Assembly (NCBI RefSeq): GCF_000241325.1
Contig: NZ_BAEI01000030.1
Coordinates: forward strand, 1 to 61,841
Length of the DNA: 61,841 nucleotides
Reading direction: 5' to 3'
Source: Gordonia polyisoprenivorans NBRC 16320 = JCM 10675
GTDB lineage: Bacteria; Actinomycetota; Actinomycetes; Mycobacteriales; Mycobacteriaceae
Shown here: in pieces, positions 53,617 to 61,841 of the stretch
How positions within the stretch are numbered: the first letter of the stretch is position 1
How the letters are laid out: each line of letters starts with the position of its first letter
Program-made: the position numbers and the translations under genes
Notes under the pieces: model-generated
Seen by the model: only the letters and a program-made list of their open reading frames with translations
What the model was told of the DNA's origin: nothing
Database searches by the model: none

Positions 53617-56376
53617 TCAGTCCCGATGCCGTCCGGCGACGTAAGCGGCCAGCTCGACGCGGGTTTTCAGCCCCAGTTTCGCCAGTGCGTGCGACACATG
53701 GGTCTGGACGGTGCGCGGCGAGATGAACAGTTGGTCGGCGACGTCGGCGCCGGAGGCTCCCGTCGCCACCAGGTCGGCGACAGTGCGTTCGGTGGGCGTC
53801 AGACTGTCCCAGCCGTGGGTGGGCCGATCGCGGACCGTGTTCGGGTCCATACGCACCCCCATCGGCCGCAAGCGCGAGACGATCCGGGATGACGCGGTGA
53901 CCGCTCCCATGCCCTGGGTGAGCATCAGCGCGGCCCGCGCGTACTCCCGAGCGGCTTCGGTGTCACCCAGAGCCGCTGCGGCACAAGCGGTTTCTTCCCA
54001 GGCGGAGGCCTCGACCAACTGATCACCCGCGGTGTGCAGGACCGCCGCCGATTCGCGGCCCACCTCGACCACCGCGCGCAGTTCACGTCGCCCGACCGAC
54101 GCATCGCAGCGGGCGCCGGCCAACGCCGCGACGGCTCGGAGGTAGGGCAGCTCGGTGGCTCCGGATGCGGCGAGGCCGTCGGCCACCGCCTCGACAAGGT
54201 TCAGGTCCTGGGCTCGGGTGCCGATCCGGGCGAAGTCGAGGGAGAACATCGTGGCGTGGGTGAACAGCCGTCGCTGCATCAGCGAGGCCCAGTTGGCGGT
54301 GGCCGCCGCGGCGGCGGGGCGCAGTTTGCGTCGGGATTCCAGCAGCAGGGTCTGCACGCGCTCGTGCACCTTGATGCCGAACTGGTCGGGCGCGTCGCCG
54401 GATGTCCAGGCGTCGAGTCGTGTGGCTGCTGCGGCGAGGTCACCGCGCAGGACGTCGATCATCGTGCGCCCGCCGTCGGCCAGCGACGTCCACCCCATGT
54501 CGGCGCCGGCGGCCAGCTCGAGCCCGGCATCCCAGGTGGCGGCCGCGTCGTCGAGGTGGCCGAAGCCGAGTTCAATTCCAGCCCTAGTGAATTCGTGATA
54601 CGCGGTCATCCAGTCGGTGCCCCGGCTGGTCCGTAATCGGGTCATACCGGTGAGGAGGTCGGCGGCCGCGGCCGGGCCGCGTGCGTACAGCTCGATCAGC
54701 GGCGGCCAGATGTCGGCGGAGGTGGGGTGCGGTCCACGGCCGGCCGGGTCGGTGGTCTCGCGGGCCGAGGCCTGCAAGGTCAGCTGCAGCCCGGCGTCGA
54801 GATGTCCCAGGAGGAACAGACGCAGCCCCTCGGTGGTCAATCCGGGTGCCGAGCGTCGGCTCAGGTCGGTGGAGACGTCGATGAACGGTGTCGTCGGGAC
54901 CGGCGAGAGCCCCTCGAGGAGCCCGACGTGTCGCCGGAGGTCACCGAGGCGTTCGGCGACGGCGTCGTCGATGGGCAACGCGAGGGTCTCGTCGACGAGC
55001 GCCCGTGCTTGGTGGGTCTCGCCGCGCGCGACGAGCGCGAACAGCTGGACACCGCGCAGGCCGGCGAATTCCTCGGGGTCGGTGCTGTGCGCGAGCCCCT
55101 CGGTGGCGGTGGTGGCCGCGCGAGTGAGCTGACCGGTGCGCGCCAGCGCGACCGAGAGCGGCAGGTGCACGCCCGTTGCGGTGTCGCCCTGCCGGGCGAG
55201 GGGATCGAGGAGGTCGACGACCACTGCGGGCGAGTGGGTGAGGTCGTCTCGGGCCCGGCGGACCGCGTCGGCGATGGCGTTCGGGTCGGTCCCGGAGGCG
55301 AGTCGGTGATGGGTTTCGCGCTGGTGATCGCCGCGGGTCTGCGGCAGGTCGGCGATGGCGTCGTGCAGGATCGTGCGGAATGCCGGCGCGAGCTGCTGGT
55401 AGGTGACATCGGCGTACAGATCGTGGGTGAACGACAGCGTTCCGTCCTCGTCGGCGGTGATGATGCCGGCATCGGTGGCCGACTGGGCGGCACCGATCAG
55501 AGAGGCCGGCGCCGCGTGGTCGATGGCGGCGAGATCGACGAGTGTCGCCGGTCCACCCCACACCGCGAGCTTCTGCGTCAGATCGCGAGCCCGCGAATCC
55601 AGCAGGGCCAGATGCTCGGCGACGGCATCGCGATCGCCCGTCGACACGCGGGCACTCGCCCCGGCGCCCAGGGTGGCGCGGCCGTCGGTGATGATCAGAT
55701 CGCCCGACTGATCGAGGGTGCGCAGCAGCGAGATCGCGTGCATCGGATTGCCATGGGCGGCGGCGAGCGCGCCGAGCAGGGCGCGGTCCGGCTCGGCGCC
55801 GACGACCTCGCGGCACACTGCGGCGATCTCGTTGCCCGACATCGGCGGTAGCGACCATTCGCGCGCCGTCGGGCGAACGGCCAAGCGGGGCAACAGTTCT
55901 CGCTCGGGCAGCGGTCGGCGTCCGACCACCACCACCAGCGGCAGATCACGCGCCGCCGCCGACAACCGCGTGAGCAGGGTCAGTGACTCCGCATCGGCAT
56001 GATGCGCGTCGTCGAGGAACAGCGCGAGCGGACCGTCGGCACACATCGCGTCGACCCGGTCGTACAGGCTGTCGCCGTAACCGTCGGGGATCACCGCGGG
56101 CAGGTCGGCACCGACGAGTGCGGCGGCCACCGCGAACGGCTGCCGCCACGACAACTCGTGGGCCGAGGTCCACGTCGTCCGCACATCGACCTCGGACCGC
56201 AACTGCGCCAGCGTGTGCGACTTACCGGCACCCGGGCCGGCGGTGAGGATCAGCGTCGTCGGCGCCGGGGCCTTCGCGGCACCACGAGAGGTGCCGGTCG
56301 GCGCGAGTGCCGTGGACAGGGCCGCGCGAAGATCGTCGATCAGCTCGCGACGGCCCTGCTTGTGCACTCGCGCCAT
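53617..56376 (-). CDS. Large LuxR-family ATPase regulator (LAL-like)
   Basis: A 919-aa regulator: N-terminal AAA/NTPase domain with Walker A GPGAGKS (about residues 47-53) and Walker B LALFLDDAHH, a long TPR-like helical middle (about 350-830), and a C-terminal LuxR helix-turn-helix (LTPTERTVADLVATGASGADVADQLFISPRTVQTHVSHALAKLG). Such proteins activate genes after sensing a ligand. The ATG at 56376 is preferred to a longer GTG-started frame. It lies next to the carotenoid oxygenase pair, whose upstream repeats are plausible target sites (inference). Confidence 0.9.
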   Translation of the reverse strand: MARVHKQGRRELIDDLRAALSTALAPTGTSRGAAKAPAPTTLILTAGPGAGKSHTLAQLRSEVDVRTTWTSAHELSWRQPFAVAAALVGADLPAVIPDGYGDSLYDRVDAMCADGPLALFLDDAHHADAESLTLLTRLSAAARDLPLVVVVGRRPLPERELLPRLAVRPTAREWSLPPMSGNEIAAVCREVVGAEPDRALLGALAAAHGNPMHAISLLRTLDQSGDLIITDGRATLGAGASARVSTGDRDAVAEHLALLDSRARDLTQKLAVWGGPATLVDLAAIDHAAPASLIGAAQSATDAGIITADEDGTLSFTHDLYADVTYQQLAPAFRTILHDAIADLPQTRGDHQRETHHRLASGTDPNAIADAVRRARDDLTHSPAVVVDLLDPLARQGDTATGVHLPLSVALARTGQLTRAATTATEGLAHSTDPEEFAGLRGVQLFALVARGETHQARALVDETLALPIDDAVAERLGDLRRHVGLLEGLSPVPTTPFIDVSTDLSRRSAPGLTTEGLRLFLLGHLDAGLQLTLQASARETTDPAGRGPHPTSADIWPPLIELYARGPAAAADLLTGMTRLRTSRGTDWMTAYHEFTRAGIELGFGHLDDAAATWDAGLELAAGADMGWTSLADGGRTMIDVLRGDLAAAATRLDAWTSGDAPDQFGIKVHERVQTLLLESRRKLRPAAAAATANWASLMQRRLFTHATMFSLDFARIGTRAQDLNLVEAVADGLAASGATELPYLRAVAALAGARCDASVGRRELRAVVEVGRESAAVLHTAGDQLVEASAWEETACAAAALGDTEAAREYARAALMLTQGMGAVTASSRIVSRLRPMGVRMDPNTVRDRPTHGWDSLTPTERTVADLVATGASGADVADQLFISPRTVQTHVSHALAKLGLKTRVELAAYVAGRHRD

Positions 56377-56686
56377 GGGGTTCAGGGTAGACGGACGGCC
56401 GCTTGTCACGACCGCTCTCGGCGAGGAATCGTCGCGTCAATGTAGTGCGCAGACATCAGAACTGTAGAAGCGCGCTCGCCGCTGATTGGTCTTGCCCGAA
56501 TACGTATACAGACACCGTCGAATACCCGTGTATGCCCAAGCTCTGTTACAGGAGACGGGCGGCATGCAGATTCCCGTGCCTCGCAGCATGCGCAACCTGG
56601 TATTCCAGATGCTTTGCTGTTTCGACGGGAATCGCAATCTGTCCACGTCATCTCCTGGCCAACTGCGAGAGGGCTACAGTGTCTGA
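56377..56686. promoter_or_regulatory. Divergent region upstream of the CHAT gene
   Basis: A 310-bp stretch between the LuxR-type and CHAT genes where base composition drops visibly towards A and T. CGAATAC occurs twice in direct orientation (56497-56503, 56519-56525, 22 bp apart), each running into a GTAT palindrome (ATACGTAT at 56500-56507; ATAC-n4-GTAT at 56522-56533). It also carries the small ORF at 56564. Confidence 0.45.
56564..56686 (+). CDS. Possible 40-aa protein directly before the CHAT gene
   Basis: A 40-codon frame with AGGAG nine bases upstream of the ATG (MQIPVPRSMRNLVFQMLCCF...). Its stop is immediately followed by the CHAT start (TGA-ATG, no gap), so the two would be translationally coupled. 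No family is recognised; it could be a leader, a small partner or a chance frame. Confidence 0.3.
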   Translation: MQIPVPRSMRNLVFQMLCCFDGNRNLSTSSPGQLREGYSV

Positions 56687-59224
56687 ATGACGGATACGCA
56701 GACCATTTTGAGCTCGCTTGAGCACACTTTTGACTGTGCGGTGGCCCCCGACTGCATCGGTTGGGGGGCGGATCAGATCGAGTTGGTGGCTCGTCCGAAA
56801 ATTGAATACGCAAATACACTTGTGTTGCGAAATATGGGATTCGCTCAATCCGTAGAAGCCGCAGGGCTCTACGGTACCTGTTTCGCGATCGCGCGCGCCT
56901 GCAACTTTTGGAAGCTGGAATATGAATCCCGTAGTCGATTTATCCAGGTACTCGCATGGACCGTGGTCCCAAATCGCGATGAGAGCAGAATTCGAGCAGC
57001 GGAGCTGTTCTATGGTCTGGCTGAAGACTGCAAGGGGCGGCGCGACAAGCGGTCAGCGGCGATCTCTCTCACTAACGGGGCCCTGTGCATACTAGAAATG
57101 CATAATGCTACGGAAACGCAGCTCATCAAAGCCGCGTCCGTATGTGCGGAGACTATCCGCATGCGCGCACGCAATAGTGTGGACTATGGGTACAGCCAGA
57201 TGAACCTCGCGCTTGCCGAGAGATTGACCATAAAGTTCTCGAGAGAGCCCGATAAGGCCGCGTTCTACGCTCGCGTTATTCGTGACTTCGACAGGGCCGC
57301 GAAAGTATTGAAGAAACACAACGAGTTCAGTTCAGAATTCAAATCAATTTATCACATGAATATCCTGGAGACCTTAATGGCATGGATCGAGATTGAGATC
57401 GATCGCTCAAGGGAGAGGATGGATAGGCAGTGCATTCCGAATGGTCTCGACAGCTGTCCGGATGAGATGCCAGCGGACCTCTTTGTTTCGATGTTGAGAT
57501 CGAATCCTGCAGTCTTCGGCTATCAAGAAACCCCAGCCTGGGTATCAAGATACGACGAAATAGTTGCTGACGCCTTCCCTCGGGTTACACCTTTAACCCG
57601 GCGGCTGGAGGCGGCGGAGGCTTTCATTTCAAAGACCACACGGCCGAGTCACGAATTAAGAGTGAAAGTATTTCAATTGCGCTCGATGATTGCTCCGGTA
57701 GTCGGAATTCCCAAACCGCCCCTCGATGCGATTGAGGAGATCTGGAAGTCTCGGGACTACGAACACTATTTCATTGTAGTTGCGCCACTGGTATCGTGGC
57801 TTGAAGCGACATCGCAGATACCCACACGGCAGTTCAAGTCTATACTAAGGAATATTGTTACCTGCTTGATTAACTTCCGTATTTCGTGGTCAGAGGAAGA
57901 TCTTGAAAGACTGATGCGAAGGAATCCACTAACCTTTCGCCTCGCCGCCTGTCATCTCGCAGCGCTTGAGGATTGGCCGTACGCGTTCCGGCTCCTAGAG
58001 GCATCTAGAGGTCTGATTTCCTCGCACACGTTGAAAGACGATTCAAGAGAGTATGAGTCGCGTCGTGACGACGTTTCCTGGGTGCACGTCACGCACAGCC
58101 CTGTTGCGACCTACGTCGTAATGCGTAGCGGCGATGAATATTCAGGCATCGAACTGAGACAGCTTTCAGGCCGCGTCTTGACGGCGGAGTTTCAGGATAT
58201 GCACCGTGGAGGGCTGTTGAGTGCAATTCCGTCTGATCGCGCAAGAGCTAGCGCCTCAGCGGAGCGAATATGTCGAATCCTCAACCCGTTGGCCGAGTGG
58301 ATCAGTGGCCACTCTGGCTCCAAAGTTGTTCTTATGCTGGGCGGATTCTATCAAGCTTTTCCGTTATGGTCGTGCGGGGCCCTCGGTGAGGACTTCTTAT
58401 CGGGAAAGAAGGTGGTGACTTCTGTGCCCTCTCGAGCGGTCGCCTGGAAGAATATTGAGGAGGGCCTACCCCGAAGCAATTTCTCATTGCCTTTAACACT
58501 CAGAGTGCAAGAAGCAACCGATGTTCAGGGGCAGGGTGCTCTGAGGTGGGCTCGACGTGAAAGTGCCATGGCTAGTGTGACGCTCGGAGATTCAGTTCGT
58601 GTGAGTTCAGAATCTGCTACGGCCACCAGTTTGATGAATGCGATGACTGAAACCGGTATGGTCTTCTTTACTGGACATTCAGTTGCCGACTGGGATCCAC
58701 TGAATTCGCGGGCGATAACCTACGGAAATAGCCTAACAGTCCAAGATGTTCTCAAGTGTAATTTGAGTGCGGACCTTGTGATGCTCGGCTCTTGCGAGTC
58801 CGGGCTCGCAAGAAACGCAACCCTTCAGGATGAGATGTTGAGCATCCAGACATCGATCTATTACAGCGGGGCCGCTCTAGTGATGGGTACAGCATGGCCT
58901 ATATCGGATCCTGCAGGATTTGCTTTTTCCTACGCATTCTTTGACGCGCTCCGTAAGAAGCTGGGTCCGCCCCCCAAGAGTCATTGGACGCCAGCAGACT
59001 TCATTTCTAGCCATCGCGAAGCTGTTCTCTGGATGAAGAACGCAACCATCAGGGATGTCAGCGGTCTCGCAGCGAGGTTCGGCATCGACGTTATAGATCC
59101 CGGAACATCCACAGAAACTGCCTTCTCATACTACGACTGGGCCCCATTTGGTGTAGTGGGCGTTGAGCACGGTGGTTTCGTGAGTAGTCAGATCTCAACT
59201 GAGAGCGGTGTTGTTAGTAGTTAG
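56687..59224 (+). CDS. CHAT-domain protease-like protein
   Basis: An 845-aa protein ending in a CHAT (caspase-like) domain (about residues 560-830). The catalytic pair is visible as FFTGHSVADW (His664) and MLGSCESGLARN (Cys703). The N-terminal 450 residues are helical repeats of no clear TPR consensus and probably sense or bind a partner. A/T-ending codons are far commoner than in any neighbour, pointing to recent transfer. CHAT proteases often act in bacterial defence or cell-death systems with a partner (gasdermin, Cas or sensor); no such partner gene is next to it, so its trigger and target are unknown. Confidence 0.88.
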   Translation: MTDTQTILSSLEHTFDCAVAPDCIGWGADQIELVARPKIEYANTLVLRNMGFAQSVEAAGLYGTCFAIARACNFWKLEYESRSRFIQVLAWTVVPNRDESRIRAAELFYGLAEDCKGRRDKRSAAISLTNGALCILEMHNATETQLIKAASVCAETIRMRARNSVDYGYSQMNLALAERLTIKFSREPDKAAFYARVIRDFDRAAKVLKKHNEFSSEFKSIYHMNILETLMAWIEIEIDRSRERMDRQCIPNGLDSCPDEMPADLFVSMLRSNPAVFGYQETPAWVSRYDEIVADAFPRVTPLTRRLEAAEAFISKTTRPSHELRVKVFQLRSMIAPVVGIPKPPLDAIEEIWKSRDYEHYFIVVAPLVSWLEATSQIPTRQFKSILRNIVTCLINFRISWSEEDLERLMRRNPLTFRLAACHLAALEDWPYAFRLLEASRGLISSHTLKDDSREYESRRDDVSWVHVTHSPVATYVVMRSGDEYSGIELRQLSGRVLTAEFQDMHRGGLLSAIPSDRARASASAERICRILNPLAEWISGHSGSKVVLMLGGFYQAFPLWSCGALGEDFLSGKKVVTSVPSRAVAWKNIEEGLPRSNFSLPLTLRVQEATDVQGQGALRWARRESAMASVTLGDSVRVSSESATATSLMNAMTETGMVFFTGHSVADWDPLNSRAITYGNSLTVQDVLKCNLSADLVMLGSCESGLARNATLQDEMLSIQTSIYYSGAALVMGTAWPISDPAGFAFSYAFFDALRKKLGPPPKSHWTPADFISSHREAVLWMKNATIRDVSGLAARFGIDVIDPGTSTETAFSYYDWAPFGVVGVEHGGFVSSQISTESGVVSS

Positions 59225-59240
59225 GTGAGGATTATGACCC

Positions 59241-60860
59241 TCAGAGCTGCGTCACCGACAGCCCGCCGTCGTGGTACTGCGAGCGCAGGCGCTTCTTGTC
59301 GAACTTGCCGACACTGGTCTTCGGGACCTCGTTGATGACCGTCCAGTTCTCCGGCAGTTGCCACTTGGCGACCTTGTCGGACAAGAACTCTCGCAACGAA
59401 TCCGGCGTCGCGTCCGAGCCCTCGCGCAGCACCACGGCCACCAGCGGCCGCTCGTCCCACTTGGGGTCGGGGACACCGATGACGGCGGCTTCGATGACGT
59501 CGGGATGCCCCATGACGGCGTTCTCCAGATCCACCGACGAGATCCACTCGCCGCCGGACTTGATGATGTCCTTGGTGCGGTCGGTCAGCGTGAGGTAGCC
59601 GTCGGGGGTGATGGTGCCGACGTCGCCGGTGCGCAGCCAGCCATCGTCGAACTTCTCGGGGGCGTCGACGCCGTAGTAGGCGCCGGTGATCCACGGTCCG
59701 CGGACCTCGAGTTCGCCAACGCTCTCACCATCATTCGGCAATACCTTGCCGTCGTCGACGATGCGCGCCTGCACCGACGCCGGGAACCGGCCCTGCGTGT
59801 AGCGGTAGCGCCAGCGCTCCTCACCCTCGGTGCCGGCCGGCGGACGCGCGACCGATCCCAGCGGTGAGGTCTCGGTCATGCCCCAGGCGTGCAACACCTG
59901 GATGTCGTGTTGCTCCTGGAAGATGTGCATCAGCGACGGCGGCACCGCCGACCCGCCGATGAGGACGTCGTGCATGCACGAGATGTCCTGCGGATGCTGC
60001 TCGAGATACTGGTGCAGGCCCTGCCAGATGGTCGGGACGGCCGCGGCGAACGTCGGCTGCTCGGCGGCGATCAGGGCGGCCAGCGGCTCGGGCTGCAAGA
60101 ACCGGTCGGGCATGATCAGTGACGCACCGATCATGAACGCCGCGTAGGGAAGTCCCCACGACATGGCGTGGAACTGCGGGACCACGGCCAGCGCACGATC
60201 GCCCTGCTTGAGCGCCGGGCCCTCGGTCATGCACACCTGCATCGAATGCAGATAGATCGAACGATGGGAGTAGGCAACACCTTTCGGGTCGCCGGTGGTG
60301 CCGGAGGTGTAACACATCGCGGCGGCGTCGCGCTCGTCGACCTCGGGCCAGTCGAAGGTGCCCGGCTGATCGGCGATCAACGCCTCGTACGAGTGGACCG
60401 TCATGCCCTCGGGTGCCTCGACGCCGGAGGTGTCCTCGCCGGTGACGATGATGTGCTTGACCGTCGTCAGCTCGGGCAGCTGCGGGTTGAGCAGTGGCAA
60501 CAGCGTCGGGTCGACGATGATGACGTGATCCTCGCCGTGGTTGGCGACGAACACCAGTTGCTCGGGGAACAGCCGGATGTTGAGGGTGTGCAGCACCGCG
60601 CCCATCGCCGGCACCGCCAGGTAGGCCTCGAGGTGTTCGGCGTTGTTCCACATGAAGGTGCCCACCCGCTGATCGCCGGTGACGCCGAGTCCGCGCAGCG
60701 CGTTGGCGAGTGCGGCGCTACGGCGCCCCACCTCGGCGTAGCTGCGGCGGCGCGATTCGGTTCCCATCCACGTGATGACCTCGGCGGTGCCGTGGACGGT
60801 GCTGCCGTGGCGCAGGATCTGCGCGATCGACAATGGGACGTCTTGCATGGTGCTGCGCAT
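59241..60860 (-). CDS. Long-chain fatty acid-CoA ligase-like (AMP-binding) enzyme
   Basis: A 539-aa adenylate-forming enzyme (FadD/AlkK group) that activates a fatty acid or related acid to its CoA thioester. The ATP motif is YTSGTTGDPKG (residues 184-194), the A5 motif is HAWGMTETSP, and the hinge region is GWLRTGDVGTITPDGYLTLTDRTKDIIKSGGEWIS with the catalytic lysine in VGKFDKKRLRSQY near the end. Length and motifs are normal. ATG at 60860; an in-frame ATG four codons later is possible. It converges with the CHAT gene (16-bp gap). Confidence 0.9.
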   Translation of the reverse strand: MRSTMQDVPLSIAQILRHGSTVHGTAEVITWMGTESRRRSYAEVGRRSAALANALRGLGVTGDQRVGTFMWNNAEHLEAYLAVPAMGAVLHTLNIRLFPEQLVFVANHGEDHVIIVDPTLLPLLNPQLPELTTVKHIIVTGEDTSGVEAPEGMTVHSYEALIADQPGTFDWPEVDERDAAAMCYTSGTTGDPKGVAYSHRSIYLHSMQVCMTEGPALKQGDRALAVVPQFHAMSWGLPYAAFMIGASLIMPDRFLQPEPLAALIAAEQPTFAAAVPTIWQGLHQYLEQHPQDISCMHDVLIGGSAVPPSLMHIFQEQHDIQVLHAWGMTETSPLGSVARPPAGTEGEERWRYRYTQGRFPASVQARIVDDGKVLPNDGESVGELEVRGPWITGAYYGVDAPEKFDDGWLRTGDVGTITPDGYLTLTDRTKDIIKSGGEWISSVDLENAVMGHPDVIEAAVIGVPDPKWDERPLVAVVLREGSDATPDSLREFLSDKVAKWQLPENWTVINEVPKTSVGKFDKKRLRSQYHDGGLSVTQL

Positions 60861-61021
60861 CAGTTCTCCTGATCGGTGGTGCCTGATTTACGAGGATGAC
60901 ATTGCACCCTGCGACCATGGGCGAGATTACGCCGATCACATCCGTGACCAGCATGCACACCTGCCACAGGCCTCCGCGTCGTGCCCCGAGAATGTCGGAG
61001 CCCCTCGATACTCTCGGGCGC

Positions 61022-61841
61022 ATGGCACCACTGCAGCCACTGGATATGGACGAGAGCTACCTCCGCGCGGAGTTCGACGGACCGACCGTCTCCCGCGGGG
61101 TGGCCTATGCCAACGAGGGGCGGATCTCTGGTCTCACCTGGACGGCGGACGGTCGGCATCTGGTGGGGCAGTGTAATGGCTCGCGCGGCATGGTCTATCG
61201 CGTCGAGGCCAGCTTCTCGAGAGTCGGCGGCGAGTTCGACCTCACCGACGCGTGGTGCACGTGCCCGGTTGGTGTCGACTGCAAACACCTCGTCGCGCTG
61301 CTGCTGACCGCGAGTGCGGCCGCACAGCCGCGGCGCGCCACCACCTCGATCGCCCCCTGGCGACTGCTCCTCGACGGACTCGTCCGCGACGAGGCGACAA
61401 CCACTGTCGGGACCGCACCCCTGGGCATTCTGATCGAGATGCCCGGCGGCGGACCGAAGAAGATGACCGGGCCCACCCTGCGTCTGGTGACGCCGGGAAA
61501 GACCGGCTCGTGGGTTCGCACCGGGGTGTCGTGGAATTCGATCGAGCCGGAGGTTCGGTCGGTGTGGGGATCGTCCGGACAGGACCGCGCGATCGAGGAT
61601 TTCGTGCCCGAGCACCTCCGCCGGGTGCGGGCCATCGGCCGTGCGATGCGGATCGGTGACCGCTACGCCCGTGACCAGGTCTTTCGGCTCGAGGACGCAC
61701 CTGCCGACATCTGGGACCTGCTCGCAGCGGCGGTCGACGCCGGGGTCGCGTTGGTGCCGCACACCAAGACCACCCGCACCTCCGAGGTCCAGTTGGTCAA
61801 GGAGTCGTCGGCGCAGCTGGTGGTGACGCGCGATGACGACG
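61022..61841 (+). CDS. SWIM zinc-finger protein (5' part), probable SNF2-type helicase
   Basis: A frame open to the end of the window, 273 codons seen. The SWIM zinc motif CTCPVGVDCKH (C-x-C-x6-C-x-H, about residue 79-89) follows an N-terminal region like that of actinobacterial SNF2/HelZ-type helicases. The helicase domain would lie beyond the window. It diverges from the acyl-CoA ligase gene across 161 bp. Naming the full protein is inference from the SWIM domain. Confidence 0.75.
   Translation, partial: MAPLQPLDMDESYLRAEFDGPTVSRGVAYANEGRISGLTWTADGRHLVGQCNGSRGMVYRVEASFSRVGGEFDLTDAWCTCPVGVDCKHLVALLLTASAAAQPRRATTSIAPWRLLLDGLVRDEATTTVGTAPLGILIEMPGGGPKKMTGPTLRLVTPGKTGSWVRTGVSWNSIEPEVRSVWGSSGQDRAIEDFVPEHLRRVRAIGRAMRIGDRYARDQVFRLEDAPADIWDLLAAAVDAGVALVPHTKTTRTSEVQLVKESSAQLVVTRDDD

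Noticed and set aside
56403..56690. A 95-aa frame upstream of the CHAT gene
   Set aside because: Cys/Arg-rich composition, no ribosome site, and it overlaps the better-supported 40-codon frame.

Overview
This 61.8 kb window is high-GC DNA from an actinobacterium. The best guess is a mycolic-acid-containing member of the Mycobacteriales such as Gordonia or a relative. That genus call is inference from gene content: a Huc-type group 2a [NiFe] hydrogenase like that of Mycobacterium smegmatis, a DinB/DUF664 (mycothiol-transferase-like) protein, several F420/FMN luciferase-like enzymes, and very short or overlapping gene junctions. I found no rRNA, tRNA, CRISPR array, IS transposase or replication origin.

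Region 1 (1-15449) is a complete high-affinity H2-oxidation locus. A divergent intergenic region (2413-2625) separates a leftward operon (AraC-type regulator, hypA, hypB, ending in a 17-bp-stem terminator) from a rightward operon: scaffold hucM, small subunit hucS, large subunit hucL, maturation protease, TPR protein, a small unknown protein, NifU/Rieske protein hucE, an NHL-repeat protein, hypF, hypC, hypD, hypE. Most junctions overlap by 1-14 bases, so the locus probably makes the H2ase, matures its NiFe(CN)2CO site, and carries electrons to the quinone pool.

Region 2 (15518-33405) is mixed metabolism: hydroxypyruvate isomerase and tartronate semialdehyde reductase, a DinB protein, an F420-type oxidoreductase, a DUF2945 protein, a Fic protein with its own palindromic operator candidate, a chaperone-like protein, a sucrose-phosphorylase-type GH13 enzyme, an Hsp70-like protein, a glycine-betaine ABC transporter, a lipoprotein, a ProP-like MHS transporter, an unknown membrane protein and an alpha/beta hydrolase. 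Two copies of a 94-bp palindromic repeat with identical 20-bp arms lie at 17822-17915 and 31158-31251.

Region 3 (33386-51546) is a large divergent cluster. Leftward it carries an acyl-CoA-dehydrogenase-fold monooxygenase, an SsuD-like monooxygenase and an MFS transporter. Rightward it carries a five-protein-family peptide-type ABC importer, two DszC/SfnC-like flavoproteins, four luciferase-like (NtaA/DszA/SsuD-type) proteins and two aldo-keto reductases. It looks like an uptake and oxidative-cleavage system, most plausibly for organosulfur compounds (inference); no flavin reductase or regulator is encoded in it.

Region 4 (51441-61841) has a carotenoid-cleavage-type oxygenase with a membrane protein, followed by a large LuxR-family ATPase regulator. 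Next comes an AT-richer island with a CHAT-domain protease (845 aa) that looks horizontally acquired, then an acyl-CoA ligase, and the 5' part of a SWIM zinc-finger protein running off the end.
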